The position numbers and the translations under genes are program-made. DNA of 64,000 bases from Pelagibacteraceae bacterium AG-337-I02. GTDB taxonomy: Bacteria; Pseudomonadota; Alphaproteobacteria; HIMB59; GCA-002718135. Positions within the stretch are counted from its first letter, which is position 1. Every line of letters begins with the position of its first letter. The notes below the pieces were generated by a model that did not search any database, was not told where the DNA came from, and saw only the letters and a list, made by a program, of their open reading frames with translations. The stretch covers positions 236,312-300,311 of the forward strand of contig QBZY01000001.1 of the NCBI GenBank assembly GCA_003282155.1, in the 5' to 3' direction. Of the stretch, positions 33,141-44,091 are shown piece after piece.

Positions 33141-33494
33141 TTAAGCTAGTTTAGTTTGTGAAGAATCAAAGCTTACTTCCCATAATTTTTCTAATGCATA
33201 TAATTCTCTAATTTCTTGTCGAAACAGATGAACAATGATCTCACCTGCATCAACAATTATCCAGTCACATTGAGGTCTTCCTTCAGGATTTGGACATTTT
33301 ATTCCTGCTCTTTTTAATTTTTTTACCATTTCATCTGCTGTGGCATCTGAATGTCTAGTTGATCTGCAGGTGGCAATTACAAAGGCATCAGCAACAGATG
33401 ATTTGTTAGATAAATCAATAACTTTTATATCTTCAGCTTTTGCATCACTTAGTATTGATACAATATTTTCTGTTAATGAAGTAATTTTATTAAT
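33141..33494 (-). CDS. rsfS: Ribosome silencing factor, probable ATT start
   Basis: The ORF track lists only the C-terminal 62 codons. The same frame stays open upstream and encodes the whole N-terminal part of the family (SLTENIVSILSDAKAEDIKV, then SSVADAFVIATCRSTRH), so the ATG at 33329 is internal. Between the upstream stop and that ATG there is no ATG, GTG or TTG. The ATT at 33494-33492 is preceded five bases upstream by AAGAGG and gives a 117-residue protein of normal RsfS length (C-terminus CDWIIVDAGEIIVHLF). RsfS binds uL14 and blocks subunit joining. It overlaps the nadD stop. Confidence 0.8.
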   Translation of the reverse strand: MNKITSLTENIVSILSDAKAEDIKVIDLSNKSSVADAFVIATCRSTRHSDATADEMVKKLKRAGIKCPNPEGRPQCDWIIVDAGEIIVHLFRQEIRELYALEKLWEVSFDSSQTKLA

Positions 33495-34068
33495 ATTTGC
33501 CTCTTAATTTATTTCTTTGATTTCTAATTTCAGATGATGAAATTTTAATTTCTTTATTTTGTATTAAAGTCCAAGCAGGAATTTTTTTTGAATTATGTTC
33601 TATGTTTTGAGCTAAATATTTATTATGAATAAATTTTTTTGCTGCAACACTTTTCAAAGCATTTGTATTATATCCATGTCTTCTAAAAATAACAATAGAG
33701 ATAATATGAAAAATTGATTGCCATTTTTCCCATTCGTGAAAATTAACTAAATTGTCTGCACCCATTAACCAAAAAAATTTAATATTTTTATAATATTGAA
33801 TAAGAAATTTAATTGTTTGATAAGAATATTGAGATTTAATTTTTTTTTCTACTTCTAATATTTTTATAGGAAAATTTTTTGTAATTTGTTTACAATTTTG
33901 TAATCTTTCCTCATATGTTGCAGGTTTTGATATCTTCAATGGGTTCTGAGGTGTAACTATCCACCAAATTTCATCTAGCTGTAATACTTTTTTAGCTTCA
34001 TTTGAAATAAATAGATGCCCCCGATGTGGTGGATCAAAAGACCCTCCAAGAAGTCCGATCTTTTTCAA
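33490..34068 (-). CDS. nadD: Nicotinate-nucleotide adenylyltransferase
   Basis: 192 residues. It makes deamido-NAD from nicotinate mononucleotide and ATP. The N-terminal GLLGGSFDPPHRGHL contains the GxFxPxHxGH nucleotidyl-transferase motif; the C-terminal ISSSEIRNQ is the ISxTxxR-like motif. Sits between proA (adjacent, no spacer) and rsfS (overlapping), the standard alphaproteobacterial order. Confidence 0.93.
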   Translation of the reverse strand: MKKIGLLGGSFDPPHRGHLFISNEAKKVLQLDEIWWIVTPQNPLKISKPATYEERLQNCKQITKNFPIKILEVEKKIKSQYSYQTIKFLIQYYKNIKFFWLMGADNLVNFHEWEKWQSIFHIISIVIFRRHGYNTNALKSVAAKKFIHNKYLAQNIEHNSKKIPAWTLIQNKEIKISSSEIRNQRNKLRGKY

Positions 34069-35318
34069 TTAAGGTCTTTCCTGGCCATTACCATTAACTA
34101 CATATTTAAATGTAGTTAAATGTTTTGTTCCCACTGGTCCTCTTACATGTATTTTATCAGTTGAGATTCCTATCTCAGCACCAAAACCAAATTCACCTCC
34201 ATCGGCAAACTGTGTAGATGCATTTTTTAATATTATTGCACTGTCAATTTTATTATAAAATTTTTCAAAGGTTTTTTCACTTTCTGTAATTATACTTTCC
34301 GTATGTCCAGAAGAATAATCATTTATATGTTTCACAGCTTCATCAACACCTGAAACAATTTTTACCGATAAAATTTTATCTAAATATTCTAATGACCAAT
34401 CTTCTTCACTTGCAATTTTAAAATCACTATCTAAAGACTGAATATATTTATCGCCTCGAATTTCACAATTTACTTCTTTAAGAGGTTTTAATATTTTCAT
34501 TGCTTCGTCTTTAATTTTTTCATCAATTAAAAGTGTTTCTGCAGCACCACATATTTCAGGACGCCTCATTTTACTGTTAAAAACAACTTTTTCTGCAATG
34601 TTTAAATCAGCATCTTTATCTACATACACATGACATATACCATCTAAATGTTTGATAACGGGTATCTTGCTTGCTGAATTAATTTTTTCAATCAAACCTT
34701 TGCCACCTCTAGGAATAATTACATCAACATAATTTCTCATACCAAGTAAATGATCAACCGCTTCTCTTGCAGGTGTATTGATCATTTGGACACAATGTTC
34801 AGGTAGGCCAGCTTCCGTGAAAGCATTTGTAATATTATTTACCAATTCCTTAGAGGAGTGAAAACTATCACTACCACCTCTTAAAATTATACAATTGCCA
34901 GATTTAATAGAAAGACATGAAGCATCAACAGTTACGTTTGGCCTTGATTCATAAATCACGCCTAATACACCAAGTGGTGTAGAAATTTTACGAAACTGTA
35001 AACCATTAGGTCTTTCCCATTCTTCTAATGTAATGCCAATTGGATCTGGTATTTCGATTATATCTTCAATTGATGTAATCAATCCATCAATAGATTTTTC
35101 AGTTAATGTAAGTCTATTTATTAAAGGCTTAGCTAAAGATTTTTTTTCACCATTTTCTAAATCTATTTTATTAGCTTCAAGAATTTTATTTCTATTTTTA
35201 TCTAAATTTTTAGTGAGTTTTGTTAAAGCAAGATTTTTTTGATCACTGCTACAGACTTTCATATTTAGAGAGGCAGATTTTGCTCTTTTGCCTAATTCAA
35301 TAATATTATTTTCAATAC

Positions 35319-35322
<4 letters not shown>
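34069..35322 (-). CDS. proA: Gamma-glutamyl phosphate reductase
   Basis: 417 residues. Reduces glutamyl-5-phosphate to the semialdehyde in proline synthesis. ITTPLGVLGVIYESRPNVT-type region, CIILRGGSDSFHSS, and the catalytic cysteine in RRPEICGAAETLLID are visible. It overlaps proB by 4 bases, fitting co-translation of the two enzymes, which pass a labile intermediate. Confidence 0.95.
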
Positions 35323-37416
<2,094 letters not shown>

Positions 37417-37430
37417 TTAATTAATTGGAA

Positions 37431-37688
37431 TTATTGTTCTGTGGGAACAACTGATACAAAAGTTCTTACTCTTGTTTTTTTAAAAGCTACTTTTCCATTT
37501 ATTGTAGCAAATATTGTGTGATCTTTACCTATGCCAACATTATCACCTGGATGAAACTTTGTGCCTCGTTGTCTAATAATAATGTTTCCTGCTATTACGT
37601 TTTCACCGCCAAATTTCTTAACTCCAAGTCTTCGACCCGCCGAGTCTCTTCCATTCCTAGAACTACCACCTGCTTTTTTCGTTGCCAT
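37431..37688 (-). CDS. rpmA: 50S ribosomal protein L27
   Basis: 85 residues. [28 protein letters not shown] is the highly conserved N-terminus, reaching the peptidyl-transferase centre. [23 protein letters not shown] follows. One base is shared between its start and the rplU stop region, so L21 and L27 are translationally linked. Confidence 0.97.
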   Translation of the reverse strand: MATKKAGGSSRNGRDSAGRRLGVKKFGGENVIAGNIIIRQRGTKFHPGDNVGIGKDHTIFATINGKVAFKKTRVRTFVSVVPTEQ

Positions 37689-38209
37689 TATTTATCTTCT
37701 TTTTTAGTTTTAACAGTTTTTTTAACAGTTTTCTTTACTGATTTTTTCTTAGTAGGTGAAGCTTTATTTACTGCTTTTTTTGTAACTGTCTTCTTTTTTG
37801 CAACTTTTACCTCATTAGACTCAATTTTTTCTTTAGTAACTTTAGTTTCAGTTTTTTTAACTTTTTTTGTTTCAGGTTCAGCAGTGGATTTTTTTCCACC
37901 ATAAGAAATTGATTCTATTCTTAATACAGTTAGATATTGTCTATGACCCTGAGTTAGTCTGTAATTTTGTCTTTTTCTTTTTTTAAAAACTATTATTTTT
38001 TTATCTCTGATTTGATCAACAATTTTTGCTTCAATTGAAGCATCTTTAAGTAATGGTTCGCCTAAGCTATTTGTGCTTTGATCACTGATAGCTAATACAT
38101 CAGTAATAGACACTTTATCACCTTTGGATCCCTCAAGTTTTTCTACTTTAAGTATCTGACCAGCTCTTGCTGAGTATTGCTTTCCACCAGTTTTGAATAT
38201 TGCTAACAT
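37688..38209 (-). CDS. rplU: 50S ribosomal protein L21 with lysine-rich tail
   Basis: 173 residues; the first about 103 are L21 ([43 protein letters not shown]). The remaining 70 residues are a low-complexity Lys/Thr/Val/Glu tail ([19 protein letters not shown] at the end). Such C-terminal extensions are known in alphaproteobacterial L21 and are probably disordered and RNA-contacting. First gene of the rplU-rpmA-obgE-proBA run. Confidence 0.94.
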   Translation of the reverse strand: MLAIFKTGGKQYSARAGQILKVEKLEGSKGDKVSITDVLAISDQSTNSLGEPLLKDASIEAKIVDQIRDKKIIVFKKRKRQNYRLTQGHRQYLTVLRIESISYGGKKSTAEPETKKVKKTETKVTKEKIESNEVKVAKKKTVTKKAVNKASPTKKKSVKKTVKKTVKTKKEDK

Positions 38210-38226
38210 TTCTTTTGATGGCGGGG

Positions 38227-38253
38227 TTTATAGTGAACTATGCTAATAGTCAA
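38227..38253 (-). promoter_or_regulatory. Possible rplU promoter
   Basis: On the minus strand TTGACT (38253-38248) and TATAAA (38232-38227) stand 15 bases apart, about 18 bases before the rplU start codon. Both hexamers are good sigma-70 matches, but the spacer is short and the 5' leader would be very small. Offered as a weak call. Confidence 0.33.
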
Positions 38254-38289
38254 ATTAAAAATATGGCATAAATACTGGAAATAAAGACC

Positions 38290-39042
38290 TTAAAAGCTAT
38301 CCTTTGCTTTTCGCAAATAAGCAAATAATTCAAAGTCTGTAAAACCTAGCTCTTTCTTAATTATAGTACCTAATTTTGAATTTTGATTCAGGAATAAATT
38401 ATATTGTTTTTCATCTTCTAATAAAAATGGTACGGATTTTCCTTTATTATTTAAATCATCATTAATTTTGTTTCTAACTGTTAAATAAGCACTTTGTTTT
38501 TTGAGTGTTTTCTCAAGAAAATTTAAATTACTTATTGTATATTCATGACCACAATAAATAATTGTATTTTTATCTAATTCATTAATTTTTTGTAAACTGT
38601 TAAACATTTCATTTAATGTTCCTTCAAACACACGACCACAACCAAGTCTGAACAGTGTATCACCACAAAATAAAACACCATTGTTTTTATCATAGTAAAT
38701 TATATGATCTAATGTATGTCCGGGTGTTTTTATTATTCTAAATGTATTTAAGCAGGAGTTGACTTCATCTCCATCACGTAAAATAAATCTTGTATTTTCA
38801 ATCTGAGCACTTGGAGAGTGTATATTAACTTCTGGAAAAGCTTTAAGTATTCCTTTTACACCTGATGTGTGATCTTTATGATGATGTGTAATAAATATAT
38901 CTTCTATGGTTAAATTGTTTTCAAGAGCAAAATTTAATATAGTATTACTATCAGCAGGATCTATAACACAGCTTTTAAGCGTGTCATTATATAAAACAAA
39001 AGAGTAGTTATCTTTTAATTGATTTATTATTTCAACTTTCAT
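38290..39042 (-). CDS. gloB: Hydroxyacylglutathione hydrolase (glyoxalase II)
   Basis: 250 residues. Metallo-beta-lactamase fold enzyme that hydrolyses S-lactoylglutathione. The metal motif is THHHKDHTSG (about residues 52-61), with further ligands in TPGHTLDHIIY, FCGDTLFRLGCGRVFEGT and YCGHEYT. The C-terminal glutathione-binding helical part is present. Located 8 bases downstream of metW. Confidence 0.88.
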   Translation of the reverse strand: MKVEIINQLKDNYSFVLYNDTLKSCVIDPADSNTILNFALENNLTIEDIFITHHHKDHTSGVKGILKAFPEVNIHSPSAQIENTRFILRDGDEVNSCLNTFRIIKTPGHTLDHIIYYDKNNGVLFCGDTLFRLGCGRVFEGTLNEMFNSLQKINELDKNTIIYCGHEYTISNLNFLEKTLKKQSAYLTVRNKINDDLNNKGKSVPFLLEDEKQYNLFLNQNSKLGTIIKKELGFTDFELFAYLRKAKDSF

Positions 39043-39049
39043 CTAATAA

Positions 39050-39733
39050 CTAATTTGCAATAACAGAATTTTTTGCAAAAACTTTTTTTGACGATTTAAT
39101 TTTTATTGGTTCAAAATTTTTATAACTTAATAAAAAGATAGCTTCGTGAGTGAAAAAATTAACTCCAGTAATTGATTCACTTATATCAAATTGCCTACCT
39201 TTTGATGTTAATCCAATACTTTTTTCAATCACAATATTCATTTCATTACACAAATTCAAAAAATCCTTAATTGTAAAAAAATGAATGTTAGGTGTGTCAT
39301 ACCATGTATAAGGTAAACTTTCTGTTACTGGCATTTTTCCAGATATTAAAAGCTGTAATCTTATTTTCCAATGTCCAAAGTTAGGAAAAGAAACTATTGC
39401 TTTTGATCCTATTCTTAATAATTCAGACAGAATATCTTTGGGTTTCATCATTGCTTGTAAAGTTTGACTTAAAATTACATAATCAAAACTATTATTTGAA
39501 TATTGGGACAAATCTAGTTCTGCATTTCCATGTACAACATTGAAACCTCTTGCGATAGCATTTGCAGCTAGATCTCTATTTAATTCAATGCCATGAGTTA
39601 TCGCATTACGATTATTTTCTAATTGTTCCATAAGACCGCCATCACCACATCCAATATCAAGGATTTTTCTGTCTTGTGCGATAAGTGTTTCAATAAGAGA
39701 CCAATCTTTTCTTATGCTATTAATTTTATTCAT
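39050..39733 (-). CDS. metW: MetW methyltransferase-like protein
   Basis: 227 residues. SAM-dependent methyltransferase fold: ILDIGCGDGGLMEQL near residue 22 and a FDYVILSQTLQAM motif. MetW is commonly paired with MetX, is needed for full MetX activity in some bacteria, and keeps a preserved SAM-binding loop here. The start overlaps the metX stop by 8 bases, which supports joint function in methionine synthesis under the same SAM-II leader. Confidence 0.9.
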   Translation of the reverse strand: MNKINSIRKDWSLIETLIAQDRKILDIGCGDGGLMEQLENNRNAITHGIELNRDLAANAIARGFNVVHGNAELDLSQYSNNSFDYVILSQTLQAMMKPKDILSELLRIGSKAIVSFPNFGHWKIRLQLLISGKMPVTESLPYTWYDTPNIHFFTIKDFLNLCNEMNIVIEKSIGLTSKGRQFDISESITGVNFFTHEAIFLLSYKNFEPIKIKSSKKVFAKNSVIAN

Positions 39734-40874
39734 CTATCTTCGCAAAGTTGTTTGTTAGGAAACCTTTTATTACATCATCTAACTGTGGTTCCTCTAATAA
39801 AAAACTATCATGTCCTTTATTAGTATCTATTTCTAGAAAGCTTACTTCTCTTGATAGAGAATTTAATTGATTTACAATCATTTTACTTTCTATTGTAGGG
39901 AATAACCAATCTGAGGTAAATGAGACAATTAAATATTTTAAATGGTCATTTGGATTATGACTAAACTCAATATTTTTTCTAAATGTTTCATCATGATCAA
40001 AATAATCCATAGCTCTGGTTAAATAAAGATATGAATTTGCATCAAATCTTTCAACAAATGATTTACCTTGATATCTCAGATAACTCTCAACTTGAAAATC
40101 AGCATCAAATCCAAAAGAAATAATATCTCTTGATTGAAGTTTTCTTCCAAATTTTTTATGCATCGCATTTTCGGATAAATATGTGATATGTGCAATCATT
40201 CTTGCTACTGAAAGACCTCTTTCTGGTACTTCATCATTTTCAAAATACTTTCCATTTCTCCAAATAGGATCACTCATTATTGCCTGTCGTCCAACTTCAT
40301 GAAATGCAATGTTTTGAGCCGAATGTTTTAAAGCGCCAGCAATATGTATTATATTTAAAATTTTATCTGGAAAATCGATTACCCATTGAAGTGCTTGCAT
40401 TGCTCCCATCGAACCACCAATTACAGAAAATAACTTCTCTATATTTAAACTTTCAATCAATAAAGATTGAGCCTTAACCATATCTTTTATTGTTACGGAA
40501 GGAAAATTACCACCATATGCAACATCACTTCCATTTAGTAACTCTTTAGGACCAGTTGAGCCAGCACAACCGCCGAGTACATTTGAGCAAATTACAAAAA
40601 ATTTGTTTGTATCAATTGGTTTATTGGGCCCAACCATTCTAGACCACCAACCTTCTCTCCCAGTAATGGGATTATTTCCAGCAACATATTGATCTCCAGT
40701 TAAAGCATGGCAAATAAGAATAGCATTAGTTTTATCAGTATTTAATTTGCCATATGTTTTGAATGCTAGTTTAAAACTATCTATTAAATCCCCTGATTCT
40801 AGTTTTAAATTAATATTCTCGAAATAAGCTATTTCGCTTTCAAGTTTTGTGTCAGTAGTAAATTTTGTATTCAT
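39726..40874 (-). CDS. metX: Homoserine O-acetyltransferase (or succinyltransferase)
   Basis: 382 residues. Alpha/beta hydrolase-fold acyltransferase that activates homoserine for methionine synthesis. Marks: ILICHALTGDQYVAG, GGCAGSTGPKE, nucleophile elbow VIGGSMGAMQALQW, acid in SFTSDWLFP and histidine in NKGHDSFLLEEP. MetX-type sequences can use acetyl- or succinyl-CoA; a sulfhydrylase of the acetylhomoserine type at 51357 favours acetyl. A SAM-II-type riboswitch lies 47-96 bases upstream, so SAM should repress it. Confidence 0.92.
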   Translation of the reverse strand: MNTKFTTDTKLESEIAYFENINLKLESGDLIDSFKLAFKTYGKLNTDKTNAILICHALTGDQYVAGNNPITGREGWWSRMVGPNKPIDTNKFFVICSNVLGGCAGSTGPKELLNGSDVAYGGNFPSVTIKDMVKAQSLLIESLNIEKLFSVIGGSMGAMQALQWVIDFPDKILNIIHIAGALKHSAQNIAFHEVGRQAIMSDPIWRNGKYFENDEVPERGLSVARMIAHITYLSENAMHKKFGRKLQSRDIISFGFDADFQVESYLRYQGKSFVERFDANSYLYLTRAMDYFDHDETFRKNIEFSHNPNDHLKYLIVSFTSDWLFPTIESKMIVNQLNSLSREVSFLEIDTNKGHDSFLLEEPQLDDVIKGFLTNNFAKIDE

Positions 40875-40920
40875 ATTTTTTTAGTCTAACACTATTTGAA
40901 AGAATTAAGGAGGAGTGTAA

Positions 40921-40972
40921 ACGCTTTAGCTGATTATTGCTCCACCCGCAAGCTGTCTCAAATCGGTGATAA
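40921..40972 (-). promoter_or_regulatory. SAM-II-type riboswitch upstream of metX
   Basis: The minus strand reads ATCACCGATTTGAGACAGCT, TGCGGGTGGAGCAATAATCA, GCTAAAGCG. This matches the SAM-II layout: P1 formed by CACC and GGTG, the conserved GATTTGA loop and GCTTGC, and the 3' AGCTAAAG that closes the pseudoknot (GCTT with AAGC). SAM-II elements are known before metX in alphaproteobacteria and marine metagenomes, exactly the position here. The ATG is about 46 bases downstream without an obvious SD inside the pseudoknot, so the output mechanism is unclear. Confidence 0.82.
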
Positions 40973-40977
40973 TCGGT

Positions 40978-41005
40978 CTTATATTTATATATCTTTCTAA
41001 GTCAA
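40978..41005 (-). promoter_or_regulatory. Probable metX promoter
   Basis: On the minus strand TTGACT (41005-41000), a 16-base spacer and TATAAG (40983-40978) form a sigma-70-like promoter. A start about 7 bases downstream would begin the transcript right at the 5' edge of the riboswitch, which supports both calls. Confidence 0.6.
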
Positions 41006-41071
41006 TAAATCGTCATTTTTTAAATTAAATACTACTTTATTTTGATTTATCGTAAGATAGTTTGTAAAGAA

Positions 41072-42433
41072 ATGTCCGATATTATGAAAAATAAAGAATT
41101 AGACAAATTAAGAAGCAAAATTAATAACATTGATGATGAAATTTTATCTTTATTATCTAATCGATCTAAAATTGTTTTAGAAATAGGAAAACACAAAAAA
41201 GATAATTCAGTTGTTGACCCAGATAGAGAACAAAAAATTCTAGATAGATTAAGTTCTAAATTTACAGGATCTTATCCGAAAGATACTATTGTTAGACTTT
41301 GGAGAGAAATCTTCCAATCTTCTGAAAAACTTCAAAAATTAACCAAGGAAAATATTCAATCAAAAAGATCTATAGAAAACATTAATGTTTATAAAGGTGG
41401 TAAGGCGAAGTTAAATAACAATAAAAGAGTTATCAAACTTTCTTCAAATGAAAATCCCTATGGCGCTTCACCGAAAGCAATTGAATTGTTAGAAACAAAA
41501 AATATTAATAATGATTTACACAGATACCCAGAAATTGATGGATCATCATTAAGAGAAGCAATAGCTAAAAATTTTTCTATTGATAGTAATAGAATCATTC
41601 TTGGCTCTGGTTCAGATGAAGTTTTATTATTTGCAGCTTTAGCATTTTGTCAAGATGGTGATGAAATTCTCCACGCTAACCATGGTTTTGAGATGTATTC
41701 AATTGTGAGTAAAGTAGTTGGTGCAGTTCCAAAAAAAATTGAGGAAGATGTACATTTTAATTTAAATATTGAAAATCTCATCAGTCAAACAAATGACATT
41801 ACTAAAGTAATTTATATTGCATCACCTAATAACCCAACGGGAACTTATTTGACTAGAGATCAACTTGTTAAATTAATGAATAGTATTTCTAAAAATATTA
41901 TAGTTGTTATAGATGGAGCATATGTCGAATATGTGCAAAAAGAGGATTATGATAAAGGATTTAGCTTAACGGATGAATATGAGAATATAATTTTAACAAG
42001 AACATTTTCAAAAACATATGGACTCGCAGCTTTAAGAGTAGGCTGGTGTTATACCAGTCAAAAAATAGCTGACATAATGAATAAAATAAAACCTCCTTTT
42101 AATACGACAACTATATCACAGTCCTTAGCTATTAAAGCTTTGGAGGATAAAGAACATATTGAAAAATCTGTTAAATTAAATTCTGAAATCAAAAATTGGT
42201 TTGAAAAAGAGCTCAAACTTCTAAATATTAAAACCAGACAAACCGAAGGAAATTTTACTTTGATTGAAACTTCAGAAGAAGAAGCTGAGAAAATTAGTAA
42301 TCACCTTATGAATGAAGGCATTATTATAAGGCGTTTAAATAGTTATAATCTGCCTAATTTTCTAAGAATTAGTATTGGTACGAAAGAAGAAATGGATTTA
42401 ACAGTTGAAAGTTTGAAGAAACTCAATGTCTAA
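41072..42433 (+). CDS. Fused chorismate mutase - HisC-like aminotransferase
   Basis: 453 residues from the ATG at 41072 (MSDIMKNKELDKLRSK; the listed 41042 start is a TTG, and ATG 41084 is possible). Residues about 5-90 are an AroQ-type chorismate mutase (LDKLRSKINNIDDEILSLLS, RSKIVLEIGKHK, DPDREQKILDRL). Residues about 100-453 are a class-I PLP aminotransferase of the HisC type (SSNENPYGASPKAIE, SPNNPTGTYL, PLP lysine in TRTFSKTYGLAALRVGW). It may serve histidinol-phosphate and prephenate or aromatic-oxoacid transamination. It overlaps tyrA by 8 bases. Confidence 0.85.
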   Translation: MSDIMKNKELDKLRSKINNIDDEILSLLSNRSKIVLEIGKHKKDNSVVDPDREQKILDRLSSKFTGSYPKDTIVRLWREIFQSSEKLQKLTKENIQSKRSIENINVYKGGKAKLNNNKRVIKLSSNENPYGASPKAIELLETKNINNDLHRYPEIDGSSLREAIAKNFSIDSNRIILGSGSDEVLLFAALAFCQDGDEILHANHGFEMYSIVSKVVGAVPKKIEEDVHFNLNIENLISQTNDITKVIYIASPNNPTGTYLTRDQLVKLMNSISKNIIVVIDGAYVEYVQKEDYDKGFSLTDEYENIILTRTFSKTYGLAALRVGWCYTSQKIADIMNKIKPPFNTTTISQSLAIKALEDKEHIEKSVKLNSEIKNWFEKELKLLNIKTRQTEGNFTLIETSEEEAEKISNHLMNEGIIIRRLNSYNLPNFLRISIGTKEEMDLTVESLKKLNV

Positions 42434-43337
42434 AATAACTTATGAATCGGCCCTGGTCATTGGTATGGGATTAATTGGATCATCCATAGCGAGGACGCTT
42501 AAGGAAAAACAATTATCAAAAAAAATTTTTGCTATTGACAGAGATAGTGAGGTAATAAGTATTTCAAAAAATTTAAATCTTGTGGATGCAATAGAGAGTG
42601 ATTTAAATAAATATAATCAACAATTTGATATTATTTTTATTTGTACGCCTTTGAGTGCATATAGGGATATATTTAATCAATTGAATAGCTATGTTAATAA
42701 AACAACACTATTAACAGATGTTGGTTCAACAAAAGTAAGTGTTATAGAAGATTTTAAAGAATCAATTAATAATAAAAAAATTTTATTTGTTCCTGCCCAC
42801 CCTATTGCTGGATTAGAGAAAAGTGGACCAGAATTTGGTTTCGCAAAGCTGTTTGAGAATAGGTATTGTATTTTGACCCCAATAGAAACTCAGAGTGAGA
42901 TAACAAGATCAATTTCAGATATTTGGAAGTCATTTGGAATGAATATAGAAACCATGGAACCTAAACATCATGACAGAGTACTAGCTATGACATCTCATAT
43001 TCCACAACTCATTGCATATTCTGTCGTAGGCACTGCAACAGAGCTTGAATCTCAAATGAAAGATGAAGTGATTAAGTATTCAGCTGCAGGTTTTAGAGAT
43101 TTCACAAGATTAGCAGGTAGTGATCCAGTAATGTGGCGTGATGTTTATGAAAAAAATAAAGAAGCCGTTTTAGAAATGCTTGGTCGTTTCAGTGAAGATC
43201 TACTTACTTATCAAAAAGCAATAAGAAATAATGATTTAAAATATTTGGAAGAAAAATTTATAAAATCAAAAGAAATTAGAAAAATTATTGAAGAGATTGG
43301 TCAAGCAGGAACTTTTGATCCCACAGAAAAGAATTAG
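42426..43337 (+). CDS. tyrA: Prephenate/cyclohexadienyl dehydrogenase
   Basis: 303 residues. NAD(P) Rossmann start VIGMGLIGSSIARTL, LLTDVGSTKVSVIED, PAHPIAGLEKSGPEFG with the catalytic histidine, and SAAGFRDFTRLAGSDPVMWRD are TyrA marks. It oxidises prephenate (to hydroxyphenylpyruvate) or arogenate (to tyrosine). Placed right behind the chorismate mutase-HisC fusion, so three successive tyrosine-branch activities are in two coupled genes. No ACT domain is present. Confidence 0.93.
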   Translation: MSKITYESALVIGMGLIGSSIARTLKEKQLSKKIFAIDRDSEVISISKNLNLVDAIESDLNKYNQQFDIIFICTPLSAYRDIFNQLNSYVNKTTLLTDVGSTKVSVIEDFKESINNKKILFVPAHPIAGLEKSGPEFGFAKLFENRYCILTPIETQSEITRSISDIWKSFGMNIETMEPKHHDRVLAMTSHIPQLIAYSVVGTATELESQMKDEVIKYSAAGFRDFTRLAGSDPVMWRDVYEKNKEAVLEMLGRFSEDLLTYQKAIRNNDLKYLEEKFIKSKEIRKIIEEIGQAGTFDPTEKN

Positions 43338-44041
43338 TTATCCAATAATAAATTTGAAGCAGTTTCTATTCTATTTTGAACTTCTTTTAATAAAATTTTT
43401 TTATCTAAACCTTCGTCAATTATTGGTAAAAATTTTATAGTAATTAATCCTTTCTCTAATACCCATGATTGTTTTGGCCAACATAAACCTGAATTTAAAG
43501 CCACAGGAAGGATTTTTCTTTTTGTATGGTTATAAACTCCAATAAAACCTGTCTTATAATCAGGTTTACTACCAGGCAGCTTTCTTGTTCCTTCGGGGAA
43601 AATAATAATTGATGATCCAAAAGATAATTTTGATTGAACTTTTTGTAACATATCTCTCATAGCTTTTGTTCCCCCATCTCTATTAATCGCAACCATATTA
43701 GACTTGAATAAATATTGACCAAAAATTGGTATAAAGAAAAGCTCTCTTTTATGGACAAAGAAACAATCTTTTAAATAATAATAGAGTGCGAGTGTCTCAA
43801 ATGTGGACTGATGTTTAGACGCAATTAAGACACTTTCATTTGGAATATTTTCTAAACCCTCAATTTTATGTTTAATGTTGCATATAAGATTAAGAAAAAC
43901 AAAAATAACACGTATCCAAAGTTTGGTTGGATATTTAAGTAAATAACTTGGTAATAAGAGGAAAGGTAAACACACAATACCCATCAACACAGTCCAAATA
44001 ACTAAGGAAATATAAAATATTATACTTTTTAAAATTAACAT
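43334..44041 (-). CDS. plsC: 1-acyl-sn-glycerol-3-phosphate acyltransferase
   Basis: 235 residues. N-terminal membrane segments (residues 5-35), then the acyltransferase motifs SKHQSTFETLAL (HxxxxE/D block) and IIFPEGTRKLPGS. Makes phosphatidic acid at the inner membrane. It faces tyrA tail to tail with a 4-base overlap; hisC-tyrA-plsC clustering is common in alphaproteobacteria. Confidence 0.88.
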   Translation of the reverse strand: MLILKSIIFYISLVIWTVLMGIVCLPFLLLPSYLLKYPTKLWIRVIFVFLNLICNIKHKIEGLENIPNESVLIASKHQSTFETLALYYYLKDCFFVHKRELFFIPIFGQYLFKSNMVAINRDGGTKAMRDMLQKVQSKLSFGSSIIIFPEGTRKLPGSKPDYKTGFIGVYNHTKRKILPVALNSGLCWPKQSWVLEKGLITIKFLPIIDEGLDKKILLKEVQNRIETASNLLLDN

Positions 44042-44091
44042 ACTTTATGATTTTGTTTTATATACTAGCCTGACTGATCTATATATAATTT

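Noticed and set aside
33141-33329. Short 62-codon ORF as an independent gene
   Set aside because: It is the C-terminal half of rsfS; the frame is open and family-like further upstream.
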